Below are positions 1 to 8,274 of a stretch of 64,000 nucleotides of DNA, piece after piece (position 1 is the first letter of the stretch; each line of letters opens with the position of its first letter). The notes under the pieces were generated by a model that was not told the DNA's origin, searched no databases, and worked only from the letters and a program-made list of their open reading frames with translations. Source of the DNA: JAOUEA01 sp963825685 (lineage in GTDB: Bacteria; Actinomycetota; UBA4738; HRBIN12); contig CAWGUD010000041.1 of NCBI GenBank assembly GCA_963825685.1, forward strand, positions 31,622-95,621, written 5' to 3'. The position numbers and the translations under genes are program-made.

Positions 1-349
1 GATCGGCCTCGGGCGAGTGCATGCGGAAGTAGTCCAGGCCACACTCCCCCACCCCGATCACGCGTGGATCGCCGAGCATCTCCTCGATGCGCGCGGCCGC
101 CTCGGCGTCGAACCCGCTCGCGTCGTGCGGGTGCATGCCCGCGGTGGCGAACACACCCTCGAGGGTGTCGGCGAGCTCGGCCGAACGAGCGCTCGTCTCC
201 ACGTCGACACCGACGCAGATCAGCCGATCGACGCCGGCGGCCTTCGAGGTCTCGACCACATCTGCAGGTTCCAGGTCGAGCAGGAACAGGTGGCAGTGGG
301 TGTCGACGGCTCCGGTATCAGCCGGGAGTTGAAGGTTCCGGTCGGTCAC
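1..349 (-). CDS. tatD: TatD-family metal-dependent DNase/hydrolase (5' part)
   Basis: This is the N-terminal ~116 residues of a TatD-family amidohydrolase-fold nuclease; the rest lies beyond the window edge. The metal-binding motif DTHCHL is near residue 15, followed by GMHPHDA and GECGLDY, which are family signatures holding divalent-metal ligands. Members are cytosolic 3'-5' DNases or D-aminoacyl-tRNA/quality-control hydrolases. The chosen start is a GTG at 349 (VTDRNLQLP...). It lies downstream of metG on the same strand, the usual actinobacterial order, with a 134-bp gap that contains a parS-like site. No frameshift is seen in this piece. The family call is secure; the exact substrate is not. 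Confidence 0.9.
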   Translation of the reverse strand, partial: MTDRNLQLPADTGAVDTHCHLFLLDLEPADVVETSKAAGVDRLICVGVDVETSARSAELADTLEGVFATAGMHPHDASGFDAEAAARIEEMLGDPRVIGVGECGLDYFRMHSPEAD

Positions 350-393
350 GAGCGCCGAGACTACACGGGTCTCCACATACGGTCGATGGGGGG

Positions 394-409
394 AGCTTCA
401 CGTGAAACA
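394..409. other. parS-like ParB-binding site
   Basis: AGCTTCACGTGAAACA matches the conserved bacterial parS 16-mer TGTTTCACGTGAAACA at 14 of 16 positions; the right half-site GTGAAACA is perfect and the central CACGTG is intact. It lies in the short intergenic space between metG and tatD, as expected for a chromosomal centromere site rather than a promoter element. parS sites recruit ParB-CTP clamps and mark the origin-proximal domain. A 14/16 match is unlikely by chance in a GC-rich 64-kb window. Only one such site was found here and parA/parB are not in the window. Confidence 0.6.
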
Positions 410-483
410 TGATTCTTGGAAGCCTCACCCCGAAGTGCAGGGGGGTGGAAAACGGTGGAAGACTCCGCCCGAGCTATCCCGAG

Positions 484-2027
484 CTATCCGGCCTCGAGTC
501 GGGGGAAGAGCGAGTCTCCCTTGGTCGTCGTCGGTACCCACGGCGAGGCCTCCCCACACCCCTGCGGCCGGAAGTCGCTGGGCGTCGAGCGGCTCGGCGA
601 TGCCGAGCTGAGCCCACAGCGCCTGTGCCGCTCGCGGCATGATCGGCGCGACCGCGACGGCCAGCACGCGCAGGGTCTCCGCGGCGGCGTAGAGCACGCT
701 CGCGAGCTCGTCGCGGTTCGCCGGGTCCTTCGCGAGCTTCCACGGCTCCTTCTCGACCAGGTAGTGGTTCGCCCGGGCGACGATGTCCCAGACCGCGACG
801 AGCGCGGGCTGCAGCTGCACGGCGACCATGTGCTCGTCGTAGCGGCGGAGCGCGTCGTCGATCACCGTCGGCAGGTCGCTCTCGGCGCCCGGCGTCACCG
901 GCTCGGGCACCGCGCCGTCGAAGTTGCTCGCCAGCATCGCGAGCACGCGGCTCGCGAGGTTGCCGAGGCCGTTCGCGAGGTCGGCGTTGTGGCGCTCGGT
1001 CATCGACTCCCACGAGAAGTTGCCGTCCTGGCCGAACGAGATCTCGCGCATGAAGTAGTAGCGGTACGAGTCCGTGCCGAAGTGGTCGATCAGGTCGAAC
1101 GGGTGGATGCCCGTGAGCTTCGTCTTCGACATCTTCTCCCCGCCCACGAGCAGGTACCCGTGCGCCCACACCTGGGTCGGCGGCTCGAGCCCGGCGGCCA
1201 TCAGCATCGCGGGCCAGTAGACGGCGTGGAAGCGGACGATGTCCTTGCCGATCAGGTGGATGTTCGCCGGCCACTCGCCGCGCGAACCGCTCGGGGTCGT
1301 TCGCGTAGCCGGCCGCGGTGATGTAGTTCGTGAGCGCGTCGAACCAGACGTAGGTCACGTGCTCCGGGTCCCAGGGGATCGGCACGCCCCAGTCGAACGT
1401 CGTGCGGCTGATCGAGAAGTCCTGGAGCCCTCCCTCGATGAGGCTCAGCACCTCGTTGCGGCGCACGTCGGGCTCGATCGCGGACGGGTGCGCCGTGTAG
1501 TGCTCGAGCAGGCGGTCCGCGTACGCCGAGAGCCGGAAGAAGTAGTTCTCCTCGCGCATCTGTTCGACGGGCCTCCCGTGGATCGGGCAGTTCCCCTCGA
1601 TCAGGTCGTCCTCGGTGTAGTAGGCCTCGCACGCGACGCAGTACAGGCCCTCGTACGTGCCCTTGTAGATGTCGTCGCGGCCGTTGTCGTGCACGGCCTG
1701 CAGGATCTTCGCGACCGCCTCGTAGTGGCGCGGCTCGGTCGTGCGGATGTAGTCGTCGTAGCTGATGTCGAGGCGCTGCCAGACCTCGCGCCAGCGGGGC
1801 TCGAGGGAGTCGGTCCACTCGCGCGGCGTGACGCCGTTCTCCTCGGCGGCCCGCGCGACCTTGAGCCCGTGCTCGTCGGTGCCGGTCAGGTAGCGCACGT
1901 CGTCGCCGCGCAGGCGCCGGTAGCGCGCGATGAAGTCGCTCGCGACCTCGGTGTAGGCGTGGCCGATGTGGGGCACGTCGTTCGCGTAGTAGATCGGCGT
2001 GGTGATGAAGAAGACGTCCCGGCCCAT
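484..2027 (-). CDS. metG: Methionyl-tRNA synthetase (two frameshifts)
   Basis: Class I aminoacyl-tRNA synthetase charging tRNA-Met in the cytosol. The protein starts MGRDVFFITTPIYYAND and carries the HIGH signature (PHIGHAYT) at about residue 20, a CVAC...CPIH zinc knuckle near residues 125-150 and the KMSKS-loop variant KMSKTKLTG. Total length is ~514 aa, normal for the short type without a C-terminal tRNA-binding domain. The reading frame breaks twice, near 1255-1275 and near 525, and the expected C-terminus GDSLFPRLEAG followed by TAG (486-484) is found only in the third frame. Both breaks fall in well-conserved sequence, so sequencing error is the likely cause. A 19-bp palindrome lies just upstream of the start. 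Confidence 0.93.
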
Positions 2028-2055
2028 GGTCGGGTCATGATACGGGTTGGGGTTG

Positions 2056-2074
2056 CTAGTCTGGGCCAGACTAG
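2056..2074. promoter_or_regulatory. 19-bp perfect palindrome upstream of metG
   Basis: CTAGTCTGGGCCAGACTAG is a perfect 9-1-9 inverted repeat, 28 nt before the metG start and in the divergent metG/HNH gap. Perfect dyads of this size are typical of dimeric repressor operators. A TATCAT hexamer nearer to the metG start could serve as its -10 box, which would put the dyad in the -10/-35 region. The binding protein is not identifiable from the sequence. Confidence 0.4.
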
Positions 2075-2130
2075 TGGCGTAGGCTGGAGCGGGGCGCTGG
2101 GCGGCTGGGCCGCCACGACTTCGTCCCGAG

Positions 2131-2146
2131 TGTGACGAGCGTCACG
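2131..2146. promoter_or_regulatory. CRP/FNR-type binding site candidate
   Basis: TGTGACGAGCGTCACG matches the CRP consensus TGTGA-N6-TCACA at nine of ten defined positions and contains the perfect inverted repeat GTGACG-AG-CGTCAC. It lies upstream of the putative -10 box (TAGCGT, 2168-2173) of the HNH-nuclease gene, a position suitable for activation or repression. No CRP gene is in the window, so this is a motif-level call only. Confidence 0.35.
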
Positions 2147-2172
2147 GAACCGAGGCCGGGGTGGGCGTAGCG

Positions 2173-2188
2173 TCGAGCGCATGTTCGA
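2173..2188. promoter_or_regulatory. SOS box (LexA operator) candidate
   Basis: TCGAGCGCATGTTCGA matches the actinobacterial/Bacillus LexA consensus TCGAAC-N4-GTTCGA at 11 of 12 defined positions. It overlaps the end of a TAGCGT -10 hexamer (2168-2173) and ends three bases before the GTG of the DUF222/HNH gene, so LexA bound here would block transcription. LexA boxes upstream of 13E12/DUF222 family genes have been described in mycobacteria, which supports the assignment. Confidence 0.6.
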
Positions 2189-2191
2189 GGT

Positions 2192-3451
2192 GTGCGGGTC
2201 TCCGAGGCAGGTGCGGCCGTGAGCGAGCTCCGGTCGGTGATCGAGGCGTTCCGCAGCGAGGAGGTCTCGGGGCTCCCCGATGCCCGCGTCGAGGAGGACT
2301 TCGGCGAGCTCCAGGCGGCGGTGGAGGCCCTCGAGGCCGAGCGGCTCCGGCGGCTGGCCGAGATCGACCGGCGCCGGTCGTTCGAGCGCGACGGGTACCT
2401 CTCGGCGGCGGCATGGCTCGCCGGCAGGTTCCGGGTCGCCTGGAACGATGCGCGTCGCGGGGTGGCGTTGGCTCGAGGTCTCGACCGGATGCCCCGGGTG
2501 CGCCGAGCGTTCCACGACGGCGCGATCTCGCTGTCGGCGGTGCGCGTCCTCGGCGAAGCCCAGCAGGCCGAGCCCGAGGGGTTCCAGGTGTCGGAGCGGT
2601 TCCTGGCCGACGCTGCGTCACGGCACTCGATCGGCGACCTCCGTCGGGTGGTGGTGCACTGGCGCCACGTCGTGGAGCGCGAGCGAGCGGGAGCCGAGGG
2701 GCTCGATGCCGCGCTCCGGGCGCGGCGACGACTGCACACGTCGGTGACGCTCGACGGCATGGTGCGCCTCGACGGCGACCTCGATCCCGAGACCGGAGAG
2801 ACGGTCCTGACCGCCCTGCGAGCCGTGCTCGACGCCGAAGCCAGGACCGAGCACGCGTCCGACGACCGCGCACCCGCGCAGCGTCGCGCCGACGCCCTCG
2901 GCGAGGTCTGCCGCGGATGGCTCGATCGCGCCGATCGTCCGGAGGTCGCAGGGGAACGCCCGCACCTCACCGTGACGGTGCCGGTCGAAGCCCTCGCGGG
3001 CATCGGGACGAGCGCCGCGTCGCAGAGGGCGGGCGACCGGGGCGTCGCGCCCTCGCTGGACCATGTGGGGCCGATCGACGCCGCGACCGTGCGCCGACTC
3101 GCCTGCGATGCCTCGGTGACCAGGATCGTGCTCGGGCCTCGGTCGGAGCCACTCGACGTCGGCCGCAGGACCGCGGTCGTTCCGCCCGCGATCAGGCGTG
3201 CGGTGGTCGTGCGCGACCGGCGATGTCGGTTCCCGGGATGCGATCGACCGCCTCCATGGTGCGACGCGCACCACGTCACACATTGGGTCGACGGCGGACG
3301 GACCTCGGTCGACAACCTCGTCCTGCTCTGCCGTCGCCATCATCGACTCACCCACGAGCGGTTCGCGCTCGAGATGACCGATGGCCGGCCGGTGTTCCGC
3401 AGGCCCGACGGATCGGTGCTCGACGACGGACTCGACCGGGCGCCGCCCTAG
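2192..3451 (+). CDS. DUF222 / HNH endonuclease-domain protein (13E12 family)
   Basis: A 419-residue protein with the two-part architecture of actinobacterial 13E12 proteins: a helical DUF222 domain over about residues 10-330 and a C-terminal HNH nuclease motif (CDAHHVTHW ... DNLVLLCRRHH) near residues 355-395. These proteins are multicopy and often linked to DNA-damage regulation; their cellular targets are unknown. The GTG at 2192 is used here, and a second in-frame GTG at 2219 is an equally possible start. The frame is intact. A SOS-box-like site and a CRP-like site precede the gene, which is divergent from metG. Confidence 0.85.
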   Translation: MRVSEAGAAVSELRSVIEAFRSEEVSGLPDARVEEDFGELQAAVEALEAERLRRLAEIDRRRSFERDGYLSAAAWLAGRFRVAWNDARRGVALARGLDRMPRVRRAFHDGAISLSAVRVLGEAQQAEPEGFQVSERFLADAASRHSIGDLRRVVVHWRHVVERERAGAEGLDAALRARRRLHTSVTLDGMVRLDGDLDPETGETVLTALRAVLDAEARTEHASDDRAPAQRRADALGEVCRGWLDRADRPEVAGERPHLTVTVPVEALAGIGTSAASQRAGDRGVAPSLDHVGPIDAATVRRLACDASVTRIVLGPRSEPLDVGRRTAVVPPAIRRAVVVRDRRCRFPGCDRPPPWCDAHHVTHWVDGGRTSVDNLVLLCRRHHRLTHERFALEMTDGRPVFRRPDGSVLDDGLDRAPP

Positions 3452-3455
3452 TGGA

Positions 3456-5102
3456 CTACTTCTTGCCGAAGAGGGCACCGAAGACGGTGCGCAGGGTGCG
3501 GCGACCGTCGGCGGTGGTGAGCATGTCCTTGGCGAAGCCGACGCCGATGTCCTTCACGTCGTCGCCCAACCCGCTTGCGGAGTCCGCCTTCGGCTTGGGC
3601 TTCGTCTTCGTCGAGACCTTCGCCCTGCCCGACGGCTTCGGCGTGGCCTTCGGCGCCGGCTCGGACGTGGGCGGCGGGGTTCCGGGCGGGGGCGGCGGCA
3701 GCGGAGCCCCGGCGGGGTCCGCCGAGGGCTCGCTCGCGACGACCTCGGCGGCGCCGTTCAGGCGGGCCGTGATCATCTCGTGGGCGCTCTCTCGGTCGAC
3801 CGCCTCGGCGTACTTCGCCCGCAGCGACCCCGCCTCGATCAGCTGCGCGCGCGTGGCCTCGTCGACGGCGTCCATCAGCGAGTCGGGCGGCACGAGGCGC
3901 GTGGCGGCCAGCGGCGTCGGCACGCCCTTGGGCGTCAGCACCGTGACGAGCGCCTCCCCGATGCCGAGCGACGTCAGCGTCTCGCCGACGTCGTAGTGCT
4001 CGCTCTTCGGGAACGTGCGCACCGTCTTGCGCAGGTTCGACTCGTCCTCGGGCGTGTGCGCTCGCAGCGCGTGCTGCACCCGGTTCCCCAGCTGGGAGAG
4101 CACCGACGACGGCACGTCGGTCGGCCCCTGCGTCACGAAGTAGACGCCGACGCCCTTCGAGCGGATCAGCCGCGCGGTGAGCTCGATCTGCTCCATCAGG
4201 GCGTCGCTCGCGTCGTCGAACAGCAGGTGCGCCTCGTCGAAGAAGAACGCGAGCTTCGGCTTCGGCAGGTCGCCTTCCTCGGGGAGCTGGGCGTAGAGCT
4301 GGGCGAGCATCCAGAGCATGAACGTCGAGAACAGCCGGGGCCGGTCCATCACGTCGGCGAGCTCGAGCAGCGTCACGATGCCCCGGCCGTCCTCGGTCGT
4401 GCGCATCAGGTCGTGCACGTCGAACTCCGGCTCGCCGAAGAACGCGTCGGCGCCGGTCGACTCCAGCTCGACGATCGAGCGCAGCAGCACGCCGATCGTG
4501 GCCTTCGAGAAGCCGCCGTACTCCTCGAGCACGGGCTTGCCCTCGTCCGACGAGAGGAACTTCAGCGTCGTGCGCAGGTCGGCGAGGTCGAGCAGCGGCA
4601 GCCGCTGGTCGTCGCAGTAGGCGAAGACGAGCGTCAGCACCGAGACCTGCGTCTTGTTCAGGTCGAGCACCTTGCCGAGCAGGATCGGCCCGAACGACGA
4701 GACCGTGGCGCGCACCTGCGCGCCGAGCGCCCCCGAGAGCGAGAGCAGCTCGACGGGGTGGCCCTTCGGCTCGTACGTGATGCCGAGCTGCTGCGCCCGC
4801 TCCACGATCGGACCGGCCGTCGCGTCGCCCGGCTGGGAGAGCCCCGTGAGGTCGCCCTTCACGTCGCTCACGAACACCGGCACCCCGGCGTCGGAGAGCT
4901 GGCCGGCCAGGATCTGCAGGGTCTTCGTCTTCCCCGTGCCGGTCGCGCCGGCCACGAGCCCGTGGCGGTTCACCATCGACAGCGGAAGCCGCACGGGCGC
5001 GCTCGCCGCGACCTCGCCGTCGAGCATCGGCGCCCCGAGCAGCAGCGACGGCTCGTCGAACGCGTACCCCTCGGACATCTCCTCGAGGAAGGTCTCGTCC
5101 AT
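3456..5102 (-). CDS. HerA/VirB4-like DUF853 ATPase
   Basis: A 548-residue RecA-fold ATPase of the DUF853 (YjgR) family. Walker A is AGATGTGKTKT near residue 50, and a hydrophobic strand followed by FFFDEAHLLFDD near residue 265 is the Walker B region. The last ~75 residues are a Pro/Lys-rich low-complexity linker followed by a short conserved tail ending GALFGKK. Family members resemble HerA helicases that act on DNA ends, but no function is firmly established. ATG at 5102 is the start of the conserved MDETFLEEMSEGYAFD segment, preceded 10 nt upstream by a TAGGCT box. The frame is intact and the gene ends tail-to-tail, 4 bp from the HNH gene. Confidence 0.85.
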   Translation of the reverse strand: MDETFLEEMSEGYAFDEPSLLLGAPMLDGEVAASAPVRLPLSMVNRHGLVAGATGTGKTKTLQILAGQLSDAGVPVFVSDVKGDLTGLSQPGDATAGPIVERAQQLGITYEPKGHPVELLSLSGALGAQVRATVSSFGPILLGKVLDLNKTQVSVLTLVFAYCDDQRLPLLDLADLRTTLKFLSSDEGKPVLEEYGGFSKATIGVLLRSIVELESTGADAFFGEPEFDVHDLMRTTEDGRGIVTLLELADVMDRPRLFSTFMLWMLAQLYAQLPEEGDLPKPKLAFFFDEAHLLFDDASDALMEQIELTARLIRSKGVGVYFVTQGPTDVPSSVLSQLGNRVQHALRAHTPEDESNLRKTVRTFPKSEHYDVGETLTSLGIGEALVTVLTPKGVPTPLAATRLVPPDSLMDAVDEATRAQLIEAGSLRAKYAEAVDRESAHEMITARLNGAAEVVASEPSADPAGAPLPPPPPGTPPPTSEPAPKATPKPSGRAKVSTKTKPKPKADSASGLGDDVKDIGVGFAKDMLTTADGRRTLRTVFGALFGKK

Positions 5103-5149
5103 CGTGGGCGCGAGCCTAGCGGACCGCTCCGCCGGCGTCGGCGACCGCG

Positions 5150-5635
5150 TCAGTGCTCGAGCGTGTCGACGACCTCGAAGCCGAGCGACGCGTAGATCCG
5201 CTCGGCGGGCTCGTTGCCGGCGGTCACGACGAGGTCGACGTGAGGCTCGCCGGCCGCGGCGAGGGCGTGCAGGGTCGTCGTCAGCAGCGCCGTCGACAGA
5301 CCGCGGCCCTTGTGGTCCGCCCGCGTCATCGTGAACGCGACGAACGGCGCCCCTTCGAAGCGCGTCACCAGGCACGCGCTGACGATCTCGCCGCCGTCGC
5401 TCGCGAGGAACGACGCCTCGGGCATGAACTCACCGTAGGCGCCCGCGAACGTCTCGGCGATCTCCCGGCGCGCGTCGTCGAGGCCCTGGCCGGGCTCCGC
5501 ATCGATCGCGCCGCGGTAGGCGTCGTCCATCAGCACCGCGAGCGCCTCGGCGTCGTCCGCGCTCGGGGTGCGCACCGAGACGCCGGCCGGCACGGCGGGT
5601 GCGCTCGCCGTGGCGTCACCGAGCGAACGGCGCAT
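5150..5635 (-). CDS. GNAT-family N-acetyltransferase
   Basis: A 161-residue single-domain GCN5-related acetyltransferase. The acetyl-CoA-binding motif A is visible as TRADHKGRGLSTALL near residues 105-119, followed by the motif B region AGNEPAERIYASLGF typical of the family. It would transfer acetyl from acetyl-CoA to an amine substrate, which cannot be named. The gene sits between the DUF853 ATPase and rsmI on the same strand, 47 bp from the former and 39 bp from the latter, so the three may be co-transcribed. The frame is intact. Confidence 0.85.
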   Translation of the reverse strand: MRRSLGDATASAPAVPAGVSVRTPSADDAEALAVLMDDAYRGAIDAEPGQGLDDARREIAETFAGAYGEFMPEASFLASDGGEIVSACLVTRFEGAPFVAFTMTRADHKGRGLSTALLTTTLHALAAAGEPHVDLVVTAGNEPAERIYASLGFEVVDTLEH

Positions 5636-5674
5636 GCGATGGCGGATCAGGCTCGCCCCTCGGTCGATCGGTCG

Positions 5675-6502
5675 TCAGCGCACGTCATCGAGGAGCGCAC
5701 GATACAGCTCGTTCACGCTCACGCCGTGGCGCTCGGCCACGGCGTGCGCCGCGTCGCGCTTGCGCATGCCGCCCGCCACCAGCTCACGCGCCTCGTCGGC
5801 GCAGGCCGACATGTCGGGCGCCGGGCGCACCCGCTCCCCGTCGATCACCACGACGACCTCGCCCTTGAGCTCCCGATCGGCGACGCGCGACAGCACCTGG
5901 CTCACGCGACCGCGTTGGACCTCCTCGTGCAGCTTCGTCAGCTCCCGCACCACCGCGACCTCGCGGTCGCCGATCACCACGAGCACGTCGCGCAGCAACG
6001 TCTGCACGCGCAGCGGGGACTCGAAGACGACGATCGTGCGCGGTTCGTGCCGCAGCGCCTCGAGGCGGCGCACGCGCTCGCCCTGCTTCTTCGGCAGGAA
6101 CCCCTCGAAGACGAACCGGTCGGTCGGCAGGCCCGACACGACGAGCGCGGCGATCACCGCGGAGGGGCCGGGCACGACCTGCACCTCGACGCCCGCGTCG
6201 ATGCAGGCGCGCACGAGCCGGTAGCCGGGGTCCGAGACGGCCGGCGTTCCTCCGTCGGTCACGAGGGCCACGTCGTCACCGTTGCCGAGGCGCACGAGCA
6301 ACTCGTCGACCCGCTCGCGCTCGTTGCCCTCGAAGTAGGACACGAGCGGCACCTTGACCTTGATGCCCGCCAGCAGGCGACCGGTCCGTCGGGTGTCCTC
6401 GCACGCGACCAGGTCGACCTGGCCCAGCACCTCGCGGGCACGCGTCGACAGATCGCCCAGGTTGCCGATCGGGGTCGCGACGAGCCACAGCGTTCCTCCC
6501 AT
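5675..6502 (-). CDS. rsmI: 16S rRNA (cytidine-1402-2'-O)-methyltransferase
   Basis: RsmI methylates the 2'-OH of C1402 in the decoding centre of 16S rRNA using S-adenosylmethionine. The 275-aa tetrapyrrole-methylase-fold protein carries LVATPIGNLGDLS at its N-terminus, the CEDTRRT motif near residue 35, VTDGGTPAVSDPG near residue 82 and VVPGPSAV near residue 108, all diagnostic. Length and frame are normal. It is divergent from the pmt gene across 137 bp, the arrangement usual in actinobacteria. Confidence 0.95.
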   Translation of the reverse strand: MGGTLWLVATPIGNLGDLSTRAREVLGQVDLVACEDTRRTGRLLAGIKVKVPLVSYFEGNERERVDELLVRLGNGDDVALVTDGGTPAVSDPGYRLVRACIDAGVEVQVVPGPSAVIAALVVSGLPTDRFVFEGFLPKKQGERVRRLEALRHEPRTIVVFESPLRVQTLLRDVLVVIGDREVAVVRELTKLHEEVQRGRVSQVLSRVADRELKGEVVVVIDGERVRPAPDMSACADEARELVAGGMRKRDAAHAVAERHGVSVNELYRALLDDVR

Positions 6503-6639
6503 ACGTCCCAGGGTGACAGGATGTGCCCCGAGCGCCTACGGGCGGAAGGACCACGACGGGGACGCCATGGCCGAGGGACACAAGGACTACCCAGGCTCCC
6601 CCGTGCGGCTGCGCGAACGGCCGCCGGTACCCTGACGCG

Positions 6640-8203
6640 ATGCCGGGCCTGTCGAAGCGCATGAACCGACCGGTGGTGGCCGTGCTGGCCGTCGCCGCGA
6701 TCGCGGGCGTGATCCGGTTCGCGGCGATCGACGACCCGCGGGAACTCGTCTTCGACGAGACCTACTACGCCAAGGCCGGGTGCATCCAGGTCACCGACGC
6801 CAGGCCCAAGGAGTGCAGGATCGACTCGGGCGACGAGCGGTACTGGCTCGACAACGAGTGGGACACCGGCTCCTGGGTGCATCCCCCGCTCGGCAAGCTC
6901 ACGATCGGGCTCGGCATCAGGGCGTTCAGCATGAGCTCGTTCGGGTGGCGGTTCACGTCGGCGCTCGCCGGCATCGGCGTCGCGGTCTTCACCGCGCTGA
7001 TGGCGCAGCTGCTGCTCGGCAAGCCCGTGTGGACGTTCGTCGCCGGCCTGCTGATCGCGGTCGACGGCCTCAACGTCGTGCACTCGCGGATCGCGCTGCT
7101 CGACATCCACCTGGCGTTCTGGGTCTCGCTCGGGTTCCTGCTGCTGCTGCTCGACCGGCGCTGGATCGACCGGCGCACCGCGAGGGCCCTCGCGCCGCCG
7201 CAGGAAGTCGCCGAGCCCGAGGTCGACGGCCCGAGTCGACGAGGCCGAGGCTGCGAGGCCGCTGAGCCTCCCCGACGGGTGCCCTCCCCGTTCCTGCGGC
7301 CCTGGCGACTCGCCGCCGGCGCCGCGTTCGGGGCGGCGATGGCGGTCAAGTGGTCCGGCGCGATGGCGATCCCCGCCGCCGTGCTGCTCACCTACATCTG
7401 GGAGACGACGCGGCGGCGCCACGAGGGACGGACGCGAGGCAGCGCCTTCGTCCGGTCGCTCGGCATGGAGACGCTCGGGGTCGTGGTCGCGTTCGCGATC
7501 GTGCCGGTCGTCGTCTACACGCTCGCGTGGATCCCGTGGTTCACGCACTTCGAGCCGAGCCTGGCCGACTTCTTCACGCAGCACCGCGACATGTGGCGCT
7601 ACCACCGCGACCTGCGAGCGACCGCGCTCGACGCCGCCACCGACACGTACACGCCCACGCACGGCTACTACTCGAAGGCGTGGACGTGGATCCCGATGCT
7701 GCGCCCGGTGAACTACTTCGTCGAGGACCTCGGTCCCGACATCCGCCAGATCCTCGCCGATCGGGAACCCCGTGCTGTTCTGGGGCACGATCTGGACGAT
7801 CCCGTACTGCGCCTGGGCGTGGTGGCGCAAGCGCGACTGGACGCCCGGGTTCATGGTGGTCCCGTTCGCCGGCCTCTACCTGCCGTGGCTCCTCGTCGCG
7901 CGGCCGCAGTTCTTCTTCTACGCGCTGCCGTTCACGCCGTTCATGGCGCTCGCCGCCGTGTACACGCTGCGCGACCTCGCCGCTGCCCACCTCGTGATCC
8001 GCGATCACGAGACGGGCGACGTCGCGCTCGACCCCGACACCGGCGAGCCCGCGATCAGCCGTCGCCGGCCCTACCTGCCGTTCGTCTGGGGCTACGTCGC
8101 GGCCGCGGTCGGGCTGTTCCTGTGGATGTGGCCGATCCTCACGGCGAGCCGCATCTCCGACACGATGTGGAAGGCGCGCGTCTGGTTCCGGGGCTGGACG
8201 TAG
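6640..8203 (+). CDS. pmt: Protein O-mannosyltransferase (GT39; one frameshift)
   Basis: Polytopic membrane glycosyltransferase that moves mannose from polyprenyl-phosphomannose to secreted proteins at the outer face of the membrane. The first extracytoplasmic loop holds the conserved LVFDETYYAK with its acidic pair, followed by VHPPLGK near residue 85, and many hydrophobic segments follow. The frame breaks near 7757: IRQILA continues in another frame as IGNPVLFWG, leading to the conserved C-terminus WFRGWT. ATG 6640 is chosen because a TACCCT -10 box (6628-6633) lies six nt upstream, indicating a leaderless mRNA. Actinobacterial Pmt acts on Sec-exported lipoproteins and other exported proteins. 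Confidence 0.88.
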
Positions 8204-8274
8204 CCCGTCGGACCTGACCGCCGGTCGCATCGGCATCGGCCGGGGCCGGGCCCCGCGCCGGTACCCTCGCCGCC

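Noticed and set aside
17..1321. Open plus-strand frames over tatD and metG
   Set aside because: They are antisense shadows of strongly conserved minus-strand genes and lack any recognisable domain.
3381..5195. A 604-residue plus-strand open frame opposite the HerA-like gene
   Set aside because: It is Arg/Gly/Glu-rich antisense sequence typical of GC-rich codon bias, with no motif, while the opposite strand has Walker motifs.
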